A stretch of DNA of 14,093 bases from JBGSWE01 sp049292975 (GTDB taxonomy: Bacteria; Patescibacteriota; Saccharimonadia; Saccharimonadales; JACDBH01): positions 1 to 14,093 of the forward strand of contig JBATRZ010000018.1 of assembly GCA_049292975.1 (NCBI GenBank), given 5' to 3'. A program made the position numbers and the translations under genes. Shown in pieces: positions 7,132 to 13,244 of this stretch. Position 1 is the first letter of the stretch. Each line of letters opens with the position of its first letter. The notes below the pieces were generated by a model that saw only the letters and a list, made by a program, of their open reading frames with translations, made no database searches and was not told the DNA's origin.

Positions 7132-8250
7132 ATGAAAATTGGCTTGGTTCTGGACGATACGCTCGATAAGCCGGACGGTGTCCAGCAGCACGTGCTGACC
7201 GTGGGCAAGTGGCTGAGTGAGCAGGGCCATGAAGTGCATTATCTTGTCGCTAACACCGAGCGTAAGGATATTCCCAACACGCACAGCCTGGGCCGTTTCA
7301 TAAATGTCCGCTACAACAAAAACAATGTACGGACACCGCTGCCCGCTAACCGCAACAACATTCGCGCTCTTATCAGGCGCGAAAATTTTGATGTTTTACA
7401 CGTGCAGTTGCCGTACAGTCCGTTCCTGGCTAAGCAGGTTATACGCTATGCCGGCAAAGAGACGGCCGTTATCGGTACCTTCCACATACTACCCGCCTCA
7501 CGCCTGCACGGTTACAGCAACCAGCTGCTGCGCGCCATTCTTGGCCGCAGTATCAAGCGGTTTGACAAGATAGTCGCCGTATCTGAACCTGCAGTCCATT
7601 TTGCCCGCAAAGCCTACGGCATCAGCGCCAGCTATCTGCCCAATCCCATTGATGTTAGCAGCTTCCGCAGCGGCAAGCGTTTGGGAAAATATAATGCCCG
7701 TAAGTTGAACATCGTGTTCTTGGGCCGCCTGGTCAGCCGCAAGGGTATTTTAGAGCTGATTGACGCGTACAATGCCCTGCCCGATGAACTTGCCAAACAG
7801 ACACGCCTGATAGTGTGCGGTAAAGGCCCCCTAAGGGCGCGTGCCGCCGCCATGGCCGCCGCTACCCGTGATGTACACTTTGCAGGTTACGTGTCCGAAA
7901 AAGACAAGCCAGACTATCTGGCAACTGCTGACATCGCGGTCTTCCCGTCCACGGGCGGCGAGTCTTTCGGCATCGTACTGGTAGAGGCTATGGCAGCCGG
8001 TTCCAAGGTAGTGGTAGGCGGCAATAATCCGGGTTATAAGAGTATACTCGGCGCTCAACCCTACCTGCTATTCAATCCCGGCGACCGCGCTAATTTTGTA
8101 GAGCATCTGAGTATGTTTATAACCGATAACGGCTTACGCGAAAAGATGTACCAATGGCAGCAAGATACCGTAGGCCAGTATGATATCAGTGTGGTTGGCC
8201 GCCGTCTTACCGGCATATATGAAGACGCATTGAAAGAACGCGCCGCATAG
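7132..8250 (+). CDS. Glycosyltransferase family 4, second copy type
   Basis: Another retaining GT-B enzyme, 372 residues, same family as its upstream neighbour but clearly diverged, so probably a different step in the same pathway and not a recent duplicate. Signs are MKIGLVLDD and DGVQQHV (15-21) for the acceptor side, HVQLPYSPF (90-98), TFHILP (116-121), AVSEPAVHFA (149-158), FLGRLVSRKG (196-205) and the EX7E motif E277-SFGIVLV-E285. GGGGAG-like AAGGGGAG lies about nine bases before the ATG. The 106-bp gap after the first glycosyltransferase contains a small CAGCC/GGCTG hairpin (about 7052-7071) without a T run and no evident promoter, so co-transcription is likely. Donor sugar and acceptor cannot be read. 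Confidence 0.9.
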   Translation: MKIGLVLDDTLDKPDGVQQHVLTVGKWLSEQGHEVHYLVANTERKDIPNTHSLGRFINVRYNKNNVRTPLPANRNNIRALIRRENFDVLHVQLPYSPFLAKQVIRYAGKETAVIGTFHILPASRLHGYSNQLLRAILGRSIKRFDKIVAVSEPAVHFARKAYGISASYLPNPIDVSSFRSGKRLGKYNARKLNIVFLGRLVSRKGILELIDAYNALPDELAKQTRLIVCGKGPLRARAAAMAAATRDVHFAGYVSEKDKPDYLATADIAVFPSTGGESFGIVLVEAMAAGSKVVVGGNNPGYKSILGAQPYLLFNPGDRANFVEHLSMFITDNGLREKMYQWQQDTVGQYDISVVGRRLTGIYEDALKERAA

Positions 8251-8264
8251 GGGATAATCCAGAT

Positions 8265-8369
8265 ATGAACCCCGCAGAAGACCAAGCGGCAGCCAAGAAA
8301 CTGCTAATGACAGAATCATATCAAGCATATCAAACGTACAACGTGCGAGGAAGGTATTGCGGTTATTAA
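8265..8369 (+). CDS. Possible 34-residue peptide
   Basis: A short frame in the 123-bp gap between the GT4 gene and the AI-2E gene. It starts MNPAEDQAAAKKLL, ends RGRYCGY, and has GGGGAT about nine bases before its ATG. Its stop lies four bases before the next ATG, and the gene behind it has only an AGG directly at its start, so the peptide could serve to couple translation into the membrane protein gene. The sequence is polar with no known motif. It may equally be a chance frame. Confidence 0.3.
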   Translation: MNPAEDQAAAKKLLMTESYQAYQTYNVRGRYCGY

Positions 8370-8373
8370 CAGG

Positions 8374-9480
8374 ATGAGATTATTTGCCCGCAAAGATAAG
8401 GAAGCTGTGGAGATAACCGTATCCACCCATACCATCATACGGATTATCGGAATGGCGCTGGCAACTGTACTGCTGCTGGCGGCTATAAACCGCGCGTCGC
8501 ATGCGCTGACACTAATTTTTATGGCTTTTTTCCTTAGCCTGGCGCTTAACGCGCCCGTGCACTGGGTAGCCCAGCACCTGCCAGGCAAGAAGCGCGGCAG
8601 CCGTACGCTGGCGACGGGCGTGTCGTTTCTGATAGTCATCGGCTTGCTGCTGGCTTTTCTTACCAGTCTAGTGCCGCCGCTGGTCCGCCAGACTAATTCG
8701 TTTATAGATGCAGCGCCAGGGCTAATAGAAGATTTGAGAGACGAAAACTCTAGCTTGGGATCGTTTATCCAGCGCAATAACCTCGAAAGCCAGGTAGACC
8801 GCTTGTCCAGCCAGGTATCTGATTGGGCTGGTGGCCTTGGCGGCAGCGCCGTCGGTACTGCCGGCCGGGTGACGAGCAGTGTTGTTTCGGTCTTGACCGT
8901 GCTGGTGCTGACATACATGATGCTAATCGAGGGGCCGCGCTGGCTGCGCTTAGCCCGCCGCCTGCTGCCAGAACACAAGGAACAATACGCCAACAATCTG
9001 GCTCAAGACATGTACCGTGTGGTCAAGGGCTATGTAAACGGCCAGGTATTACTGGCAGGTATTGCGGCCATACTGATAGCGCCGCCGCTGTTTATCCTTG
9101 ATATCAGTTACCCCGCGGCTTTGATGGTTGTGGTCTTTATCTGCGGGCTGATACCCATGGTGGGCCATTCCATTGGTGCCGTGATTGTGAGTTTTGTGGC
9201 CCTGTTTACCAGCCCGTGGGCCGCTCTTATCATTATGGGCTACTACATCACCTACCAGCAGATTGAAAATTATGCCGTCCAGCCGCGTATCCAGGCAAAT
9301 ACTACTGATATGTCCCCGCTGCTTGTCTTTGCTTCAGTGGTTATAGGTGCCAGCATCAACGGACTTGTTGGCGCGCTTGTAGCTATACCGGTAGCCGGCT
9401 GTTTGCGTATTGTGGTAATTGACTACTTGCAGCGCAAAAATTATATTGCTCCTGCTGAAGCCAAAGACGCCAAGACCTAA
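8374..9480 (+). CDS. AI-2E family transporter (PerM-like membrane protein)
   Basis: Polytopic membrane protein of 368 residues from the former UPF0118 family. Members are described as autoinducer-2 exporters, Na+/H+ antiporters or permeases of unknown cargo, so function is not certain. Hydrophobic segments lie at about 20-38, 43-66, 82-103, 165-186, 223-242, 247-265, 267-295 and 315-350. A soluble loop (about 105-160) and a charged loop (187-220) fall in the usual places. Family marks are VPPLVRQ (100-106), GLIPMVGHSIG (258-268) and QQIENYAVQPRI (295-306). There is no classical ribosome binding site close to the ATG; AGGAAGG lies about 20 bases upstream inside the preceding short frame. It is the last plus-strand gene, meeting cysS tail to tail across a 53-bp gap that shows no clear terminator. 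Confidence 0.9.
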   Translation: MRLFARKDKEAVEITVSTHTIIRIIGMALATVLLLAAINRASHALTLIFMAFFLSLALNAPVHWVAQHLPGKKRGSRTLATGVSFLIVIGLLLAFLTSLVPPLVRQTNSFIDAAPGLIEDLRDENSSLGSFIQRNNLESQVDRLSSQVSDWAGGLGGSAVGTAGRVTSSVVSVLTVLVLTYMMLIEGPRWLRLARRLLPEHKEQYANNLAQDMYRVVKGYVNGQVLLAGIAAILIAPPLFILDISYPAALMVVVFICGLIPMVGHSIGAVIVSFVALFTSPWAALIIMGYYITYQQIENYAVQPRIQANTTDMSPLLVFASVVIGASINGLVGALVAIPVAGCLRIVVIDYLQRKNYIAPAEAKDAKT

Positions 9481-9533
9481 GCTGCGAAGAAAGTTCTGGC
9501 GGCCGCGTTTGAGCTAGTTTGCTAATGTTTAAG

Positions 9534-10931
9534 TCAGGAGCGGGACCAGATTTGACCTTGTTCAGTGTCGCGTATGTGCAGCCCGGTTGTTAGCAGTTTG
9601 CCGCGGATCTCGTCTGACAGCTCCCAGTTATTCTGCTTGCGGGCCAGATCGCGCGCCGCCAAGGCCTGTTTCTGGGAATCATCAATGTCCTCCCGTTCAA
9701 GCAAGCCAAGGCCAAACAAGGCTTCGATCTTTGGCAGTGTGCCGGCAATTACAGCCGAATCGGCCCCCTGCTCGCCCGCAGCCTTGACCATGGCGATAAG
9801 GCCTGCCAAAGCTTCGGGAGTGTTCATGTCTTGCTGCAGTGCGGCCGTTATGTTGGTATAGGCGTTGTTATATAGCGCGCCTAGGCCAGGATTGTTTAGT
9901 GACTGGAAGCGCATATCAGACCAGGCACGGATATCCTGCAGGATGTTCTGTGCGGCTTGCAAATTCTCCCAGGTAAAGTTGCTCTGCGAACGGTAATGCG
10001 ATTGCAGCACTAACAAGCGGAATGCCAGCGGGTCAATGTTTTTGGCGCGTACGTCTTCTAGCGTGTAAAAGTTTTGCAGCGATTTGCTCATCTTACGGCC
10101 GTCTACCAGCAGGTGTTCGTTGTGCACGAAAAAGGTAGCCATGACGTCATTGCTGACGCCGGCGGTACTCTGGGCTATTTCGTTCTCGTGGTGCGGGAAG
10201 ATAAGGTCGGAGCCGCCAGTGTGAATATCAAACGGCAGGCCAAGCGTCGCGGCGCTCATAGCTGAGCACTCGATATGCCAGCCAGGCCGGCCGCCCATGT
10301 CTTGCCCATCAATCTCAAAATCCCAGTACGGCTCGTCAGGGCGCCGTTTCTTCCATAATGCGAAATCATGAGCCGATGCTTTATCGTATTCATCATTATC
10401 TATGCGCGCTCCGGCCGTACTGGCCCCGCTGAGCTTTAGCAATTGGCCGTATGTTTTGCCGCTATCACGGTAAGCTCGTATAGAGAAATACACACCGTCC
10501 CCCGCAATATAGGCAATGCTTTTATCAAGCAGGTTTCTTATGATTACCTGCATGTGCCCGATGTGATCGGTAGCCTTTACGAAACTGTAAGCATTGATAT
10601 CATTACCTACGGCATCCATATCGGCAAAGAACAATTCAGTGTAGCGGCTGGTAAAGTTGATGAGCGCGTTCATCGGACTGCCGTGATGATCCGCCTCCAG
10701 GCTGCGGCGGATAGTCTTGTCATCTACGTCCGTGATGTTCATGGTGTGCATAACATTTAACCCCGCTGCCTTAATGGTACGGCGCAGGGTATCGGCATAA
10801 ATGTAGGAACTAAGGTTGCCGATATGGGCATGGTCATAGACGGTGGGGCCGCAACTATAGATACGCACTGCATCCTGGTTGAGCGGAGTAAGTAAAGCAA
10901 CCGTTCTGGTCAATGTATTATACAGCTGCAT
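9534..10931 (-). CDS. cysS: Cysteine--tRNA ligase
   Basis: Class I aminoacyl-tRNA synthetase of 465 residues that charges tRNA-Cys. The HIGH motif reads HIGN (36-39) after SCGPTVYDHA, and the KMSKS loop is complete at 280-284 (GRKMSKSLQNF). The catalytic zinc ligands are in place: C27, C222 (GWHIECSAM), a histidine at 247 or 248 and E251 (FPHHENE). Length is normal and the C-terminal anticodon-binding part is present. AGGAGG stands about six bases before the ATG at 10931, which lies inside the last codons of the DHH phosphoesterase gene, a 14-base overlap. The two are therefore probably translated from one message. Confidence 0.96.
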   Translation of the reverse strand: MQLYNTLTRTVALLTPLNQDAVRIYSCGPTVYDHAHIGNLSSYIYADTLRRTIKAAGLNVMHTMNITDVDDKTIRRSLEADHHGSPMNALINFTSRYTELFFADMDAVGNDINAYSFVKATDHIGHMQVIIRNLLDKSIAYIAGDGVYFSIRAYRDSGKTYGQLLKLSGASTAGARIDNDEYDKASAHDFALWKKRRPDEPYWDFEIDGQDMGGRPGWHIECSAMSAATLGLPFDIHTGGSDLIFPHHENEIAQSTAGVSNDVMATFFVHNEHLLVDGRKMSKSLQNFYTLEDVRAKNIDPLAFRLLVLQSHYRSQSNFTWENLQAAQNILQDIRAWSDMRFQSLNNPGLGALYNNAYTNITAALQQDMNTPEALAGLIAMVKAAGEQGADSAVIAGTLPKIEALFGLGLLEREDIDDSQKQALAARDLARKQNNWELSDEIRGKLLTTGLHIRDTEQGQIWSRS

Positions 10932-11934
10932 CTGACGCCTCCTGCAGCCCAGCTAGCAGTTCACGTGTGCGCTCAGTGCATTGTGAGCGGGCGGTCGCAA
11001 TGCTGCCGGAATCAAGCTTGAAGCCCGCGGCATAAGCATGCCCGCCGCCGCCAAAACTCTTTGCCAGTTCGGCTGCCACCGGTGTATCCTGGTTACACCG
11101 GATAAAGCCGGTTATGCGGCCGCTGTCGTAGTGTTTCAATACCACCAGTACCGATACGTCCTCGGTCATAAGCAAGTCGTTCTGAATAAGCGGCCCGGGA
11201 TTATAAAGCGGGCTGTAGTCATTAATTTCAGCTTGCGGAATGATGACAAGTGCCAGCCGGCCGTCATTCAAAAGCTCGGCCCGTTCGAGCAGCCGTGCCT
11301 TATAGCGCAAAATAGATACAGGCATCTTGTTCAGCAAGCGGCGTGATTCCTCCAGTTTGGGCCGGTTTACGCCAGCTTCTACCAGCGCTGCCATAACCTG
11401 GTAAGTCTGGGCGGTTGTGCTCCCGGTGGTCAGGCCCATGCTGTCGGCCAGTATCGAAGTCATAATGAATTCAAGCGATTCTATGCTAAGAGGCCAACCA
11501 AGCTCCTTGGCGATGCCGTACAGCAGCTCGCCTGTCGAGACCTTGCTGGTATCATTAATGATAAAGGTTGCGAATGGTATATCGCCGGCTGATTCGGCGT
11601 GATGATCAAGCACGATACAAGGCTTGGCGGCAACCCAGCCCTGCGACCCAGAGGACTGCAGTATTTCCAATAGCGCCATGGCAGAAGTGTCTACGATGAT
11701 GCTGGCGTCAAACTGCGCGGGTATCTCCTTGTCTACCCTGTCCCAGCCCGGCAGGTACTTGAGGTACTCCGGCATATCAATGCCGCAGTACAGGATGGGT
11801 TGTTTGCCCATCTCGTGCATGATAGTCTCGAGCGCCAATGCCGAAGCCAAGCTGTCAGCATCGGGGTTATCAGCCTGGATGATTAAGATGCGGTGAGCAT
11901 CATCTATAATTTGTTTGATTTGTTCCACTTTCAT
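10918..11934 (-). CDS. DHH/DHHA1 family phosphoesterase (NrnA-like)
   Basis: A 338-residue protein related to NrnA nano-RNases and pAp phosphatases, which degrade short oligonucleotides or 3',5'-bisphosphates in the cytoplasm. The DHH domain shows motif I NPDADS (23-28), motif II VDTS (81-84), the DHH triad D110-H111-H112, and ADSMG (163-167). The C-terminal DHHA1 domain carries GGGGHAYAAGF (about 293-303). Motif I normally begins with a metal-binding histidine three residues before the proline; here that is A21, so one metal site may be altered. I recall the same variant in Saccharibacteria relatives. No good ribosome binding site precedes the ATG; a 14-bp tandem repeat lies just upstream. 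The exact substrate is not readable. Confidence 0.85.
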   Translation of the reverse strand: MKVEQIKQIIDDAHRILIIQADNPDADSLASALALETIMHEMGKQPILYCGIDMPEYLKYLPGWDRVDKEIPAQFDASIIVDTSAMALLEILQSSGSQGWVAAKPCIVLDHHAESAGDIPFATFIINDTSKVSTGELLYGIAKELGWPLSIESLEFIMTSILADSMGLTTGSTTAQTYQVMAALVEAGVNRPKLEESRRLLNKMPVSILRYKARLLERAELLNDGRLALVIIPQAEINDYSPLYNPGPLIQNDLLMTEDVSVLVVLKHYDSGRITGFIRCNQDTPVAAELAKSFGGGGHAYAAGFKLDSGSIATARSQCTERTRELLAGLQEASDAAV

Positions 11935-11947
11935 AGTTATCTGCAGT

Positions 11948-11981
11948 AAGTATCATGTATCAAGTATCATGTATCAAGTAT
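11948..11981. repeat. 14-bp tandem repeat, 2.4 copies
   Basis: AAGTATCATGTATC occurs at 11948-11961 and again at 11962-11975 without any change, followed by AAGTAT at 11976-11981. It lies 14 bases before the start of the DHH phosphoesterase gene, in the 91-bp gap after recR. Read on the transcribed (minus) strand the unit is GATACATGATACTT. Function unknown; it could be slippage-prone spacer or a protein site. Confidence 0.85.
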
Positions 11982-11983
11982 TT

Positions 11984-11995
11984 TACCGGCCGGTA
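11984..11995. repeat. Perfect 12-bp palindrome TACCGGCCGGTA
   Basis: A gap-free palindrome between the recR stop and the tandem repeat. It has no loop and is not followed by a T run on either strand, so it is not a usual intrinsic terminator. It might be a protein-binding site or chance. Confidence 0.5.
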
Positions 11996-12025
11996 TTATT
12001 AAAGCCAGATGCAAGCAGCCAGGCA

Positions 12026-12631
12026 CTATAGTTTCTGTCTGCCTTCGAGCGCGCGCGTCAGGGTAATCTGGTCGGCGTACTCTAGGTCTACACCAATTGG
12101 CAAGCCGCGGGCAAGGCGCGTAAGCTTGACCTTGCGGCCGCCGATTTGCTGCTGGATGTACAGGGCTGTACTCTCGCCCTCAACAGATGCATTTGTAGCC
12201 AGGATGATTTCTTCTACCTCATCCTCATCAATACGTTTTGTAAGTGCCTGCACAGTCAGCTGCTCCGGGCCGATGCCGTCTATGGGCGAGACCAAGCCAC
12301 CCAGCACATGATAGGTACCCTTGAACTGCCCGGTCTTCTCTAACGCTAGTATATCGAACGGTTCGGCCACGACGGCGACAAGTTTTCTATCCCGATCGGG
12401 GTTGGTATACAACGGCGAAAGCTCCTGCCCGGCCTCTACTAATGCGAAGGTCTTGCGGCACAGCCCGATGTTATCGTGTAATTCGCCTAGTGAGCGTGCT
12501 AACTTCTGGCTCTTGGCCCGGTCGGCGCGGAAGAGATAGTACGCATAGCGTTCAGCGGTACGCGTTCCCACGCCTGGCAGCACTGCCAGGGAGTCTATGA
12601 GTTCTTGAAGGGCTTTGGGAAGTACGGACAT
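12026..12631 (-). CDS. recR: Recombination mediator RecR, zinc finger degenerate
   Basis: RecR, 201 residues, works with RecO and RecF to load RecA on gapped DNA. The helix-hairpin-helix LPGVGTRTAERYAYYL (18-33) is present, as is the Toprim domain from VVAEPFD (87-93) through GGLVSPIDGIGPEQL (111-125) to LATNASVEGE (144-153), and the C-terminal LEGRQKL. Between them the C4 zinc finger is broken: aligned to E. coli RecR the four positions read C58, T61, S72, Y75, so only one cysteine remains. The rest of the fold, including NPDRD, is intact, so the gene looks functional without zinc. AGGTGG is nearly adjacent to the ATG. It follows ybaB, a classical pairing. Confidence 0.93.
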   Translation of the reverse strand: MSVLPKALQELIDSLAVLPGVGTRTAERYAYYLFRADRAKSQKLARSLGELHDNIGLCRKTFALVEAGQELSPLYTNPDRDRKLVAVVAEPFDILALEKTGQFKGTYHVLGGLVSPIDGIGPEQLTVQALTKRIDEDEVEEIILATNASVEGESTALYIQQQIGGRKVKLTRLARGLPIGVDLEYADQITLTRALEGRQKL

Positions 12632-12638
12632 ACCACCT

Positions 12639-12737
12639 ATTTCACATTTATCATTTTACAATTCACGGTAATTTCACACTTATCATTTTACAGCGCAGCT
12701 AGCTGCTGCCTACCATGTAAATTGAAAATTGTGAAAT
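12639..12737. repeat. 22-nt element, two direct copies and one inverted copy
   Basis: Copies at 12639-12660 and 12671-12692 match at 21 of 22 bases; both run ATTTCACA, T or C, then TTATCATTTTACA. An inverted copy at 12716-12737 matches the reverse complement at 19 of 22. The second and third copies can pair into a 22-base stem. Its 23-base loop contains most of a perfect 12-bp palindrome GCAGCTAGCTGC (12695-12706). The set fills most of the 124-bp ybaB-recR gap. It does not end in a T run, so simple termination is unlikely; attenuation, RNA processing or a small mobile element remnant are options. Confidence 0.8.
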
Positions 12738-12755
12738 GAAACCGAGGTTTACGGC

Positions 12756-13049
12756 CTAAAGGCCGAGTCCGCCCAGCATACCCATCATCGGCTGCATTTT
12801 ATCTGCCGCCAGCTTCTGGCTGGCCTTGATGGCTTCCTTGACTGCTTCTTCAACATTGCGTTCCAATATGGCGATGTCATCTAAATCAACCTGATCTGGG
12901 TCGATGTGTATGCGTTTGATCTTCTGCTCGCCGTTTATTTCTACCTGCACGGAACCATCACCCGATTCTACGGTAATAATTTCCTTTTGCAGTTCCTTCT
13001 GCAGCTTCTTAACCTTCATTAGCATTTTGGCCTGGTCAAACTTGCTCAT
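12756..13049 (-). CDS. ybaB: YbaB/EbfC family nucleoid-associated protein
   Basis: Small DNA-binding protein of 97 residues, dimeric in studied relatives, that coats and bends DNA and is usually encoded beside recR. The N-terminal helix MSKFDQAKMLMKVKKLQKEL leads to the central sheet TVESGDGSVQVEINGEQKIKRIHIDP (26-51) and a second helix IAILERNVEEAVKEAI (59-74). The tail is rich in Met and Gly (MMGMLGGLGL), as is typical. The start is supported by AAGGAG ten bases upstream (13060-13065), which lies in one arm of a perfect hairpin. The usual upstream dnaX is absent; an unrelated membrane protein gene with its own terminator stands there instead. Confidence 0.93.
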   Translation of the reverse strand: MSKFDQAKMLMKVKKLQKELQKEIITVESGDGSVQVEINGEQKIKRIHIDPDQVDLDDIAILERNVEEAVKEAIKASQKLAADKMQPMMGMLGGLGL

Positions 13050-13050
13050 A

Positions 13051-13084
13051 GTATAATTACTCCTTTTCTAAGGAGTAATTATAC
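13051..13084 (-). promoter_or_regulatory. Perfect 15-bp hairpin enclosing the ybaB ribosome binding site
   Basis: GTATAATTACTCCTT (13051-13065), a 4-base loop, and its exact reverse complement at 13070-13084. On the ybaB message the 3' arm contains AAGGAG and ends one base before the ATG, while the 5' arm contains the matching CTCCTT, so folding would hide the ribosome binding site. The 5' arm also contains TATAAT on the minus strand (13083-13078). If that is a -10 box, transcripts starting there would lack most of the 5' arm and escape the hairpin; only longer read-through transcripts would fold. No good -35 is seen for it. Confidence 0.75.
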
Positions 13085-13093
13085 ACTAAGCGC

Positions 13094-13218
13094 GCGGCTT
13101 TTTTTGAGAGTGGTCATTTGCCCCAGCCCCAGAGGACATTTCTTTATCGTATGTACAATACGCATCCAAAATGGAAGCCTCAAATCGTGACAAATGACCC
13201 TTGGTTAAAAAAAGCCGC
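13094..13218. repeat. Long imperfect inverted repeat between the membrane protein gene and ybaB
   Basis: The left arm has GCGGC plus seven T (13094-13105), six bases, then GGTCATTTG (13112-13120). The right arm is the reverse complement in matching order: CAAATGACC (13191-13199), seven bases, then seven A plus GCCGC (13207-13218). This gives 21 matched bases per arm around a 70-base centre that itself holds CGTAT/ATACG (13148-13162). The right arm overlaps the terminator of the upstream gene. No coding frame is convincing inside. Known family not recognised. Confidence 0.65.
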
Positions 13219-13244
13219 TTAACACCGGTATTCTACAGCCGGCT
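13207..13244 (-). terminator. Intrinsic terminator of the membrane protein gene
   Basis: On the minus strand AGCCGgCT (13244-13237) can pair with AGCGGCT (13219-13213) with one bulged base, and the stem is followed directly by seven T (13213-13207). The loop holds the near-palindrome AATACCGGTGTT, which can extend the structure. It begins at the stop codon of the upstream gene and separates it from ybaB. Confidence 0.7.

Noticed and set aside
8316..8996. A 226-codon minus-strand open frame opposite the AI-2E gene
   Set aside because: It is antisense to a well-supported membrane protein gene, is rich in Ser, Arg and Thr without known motifs, and has no credible start context.
9481..9533. A bidirectional terminator between the AI-2E gene and cysS
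   Set aside because: The gap holds a GCGGCCGC palindrome but no stem followed by a T run on either strand.
12639..12692. Possible CRISPR repeats
   Set aside because: Only two direct copies with a 10-base gap and an inverted third copy; no cas genes nearby.
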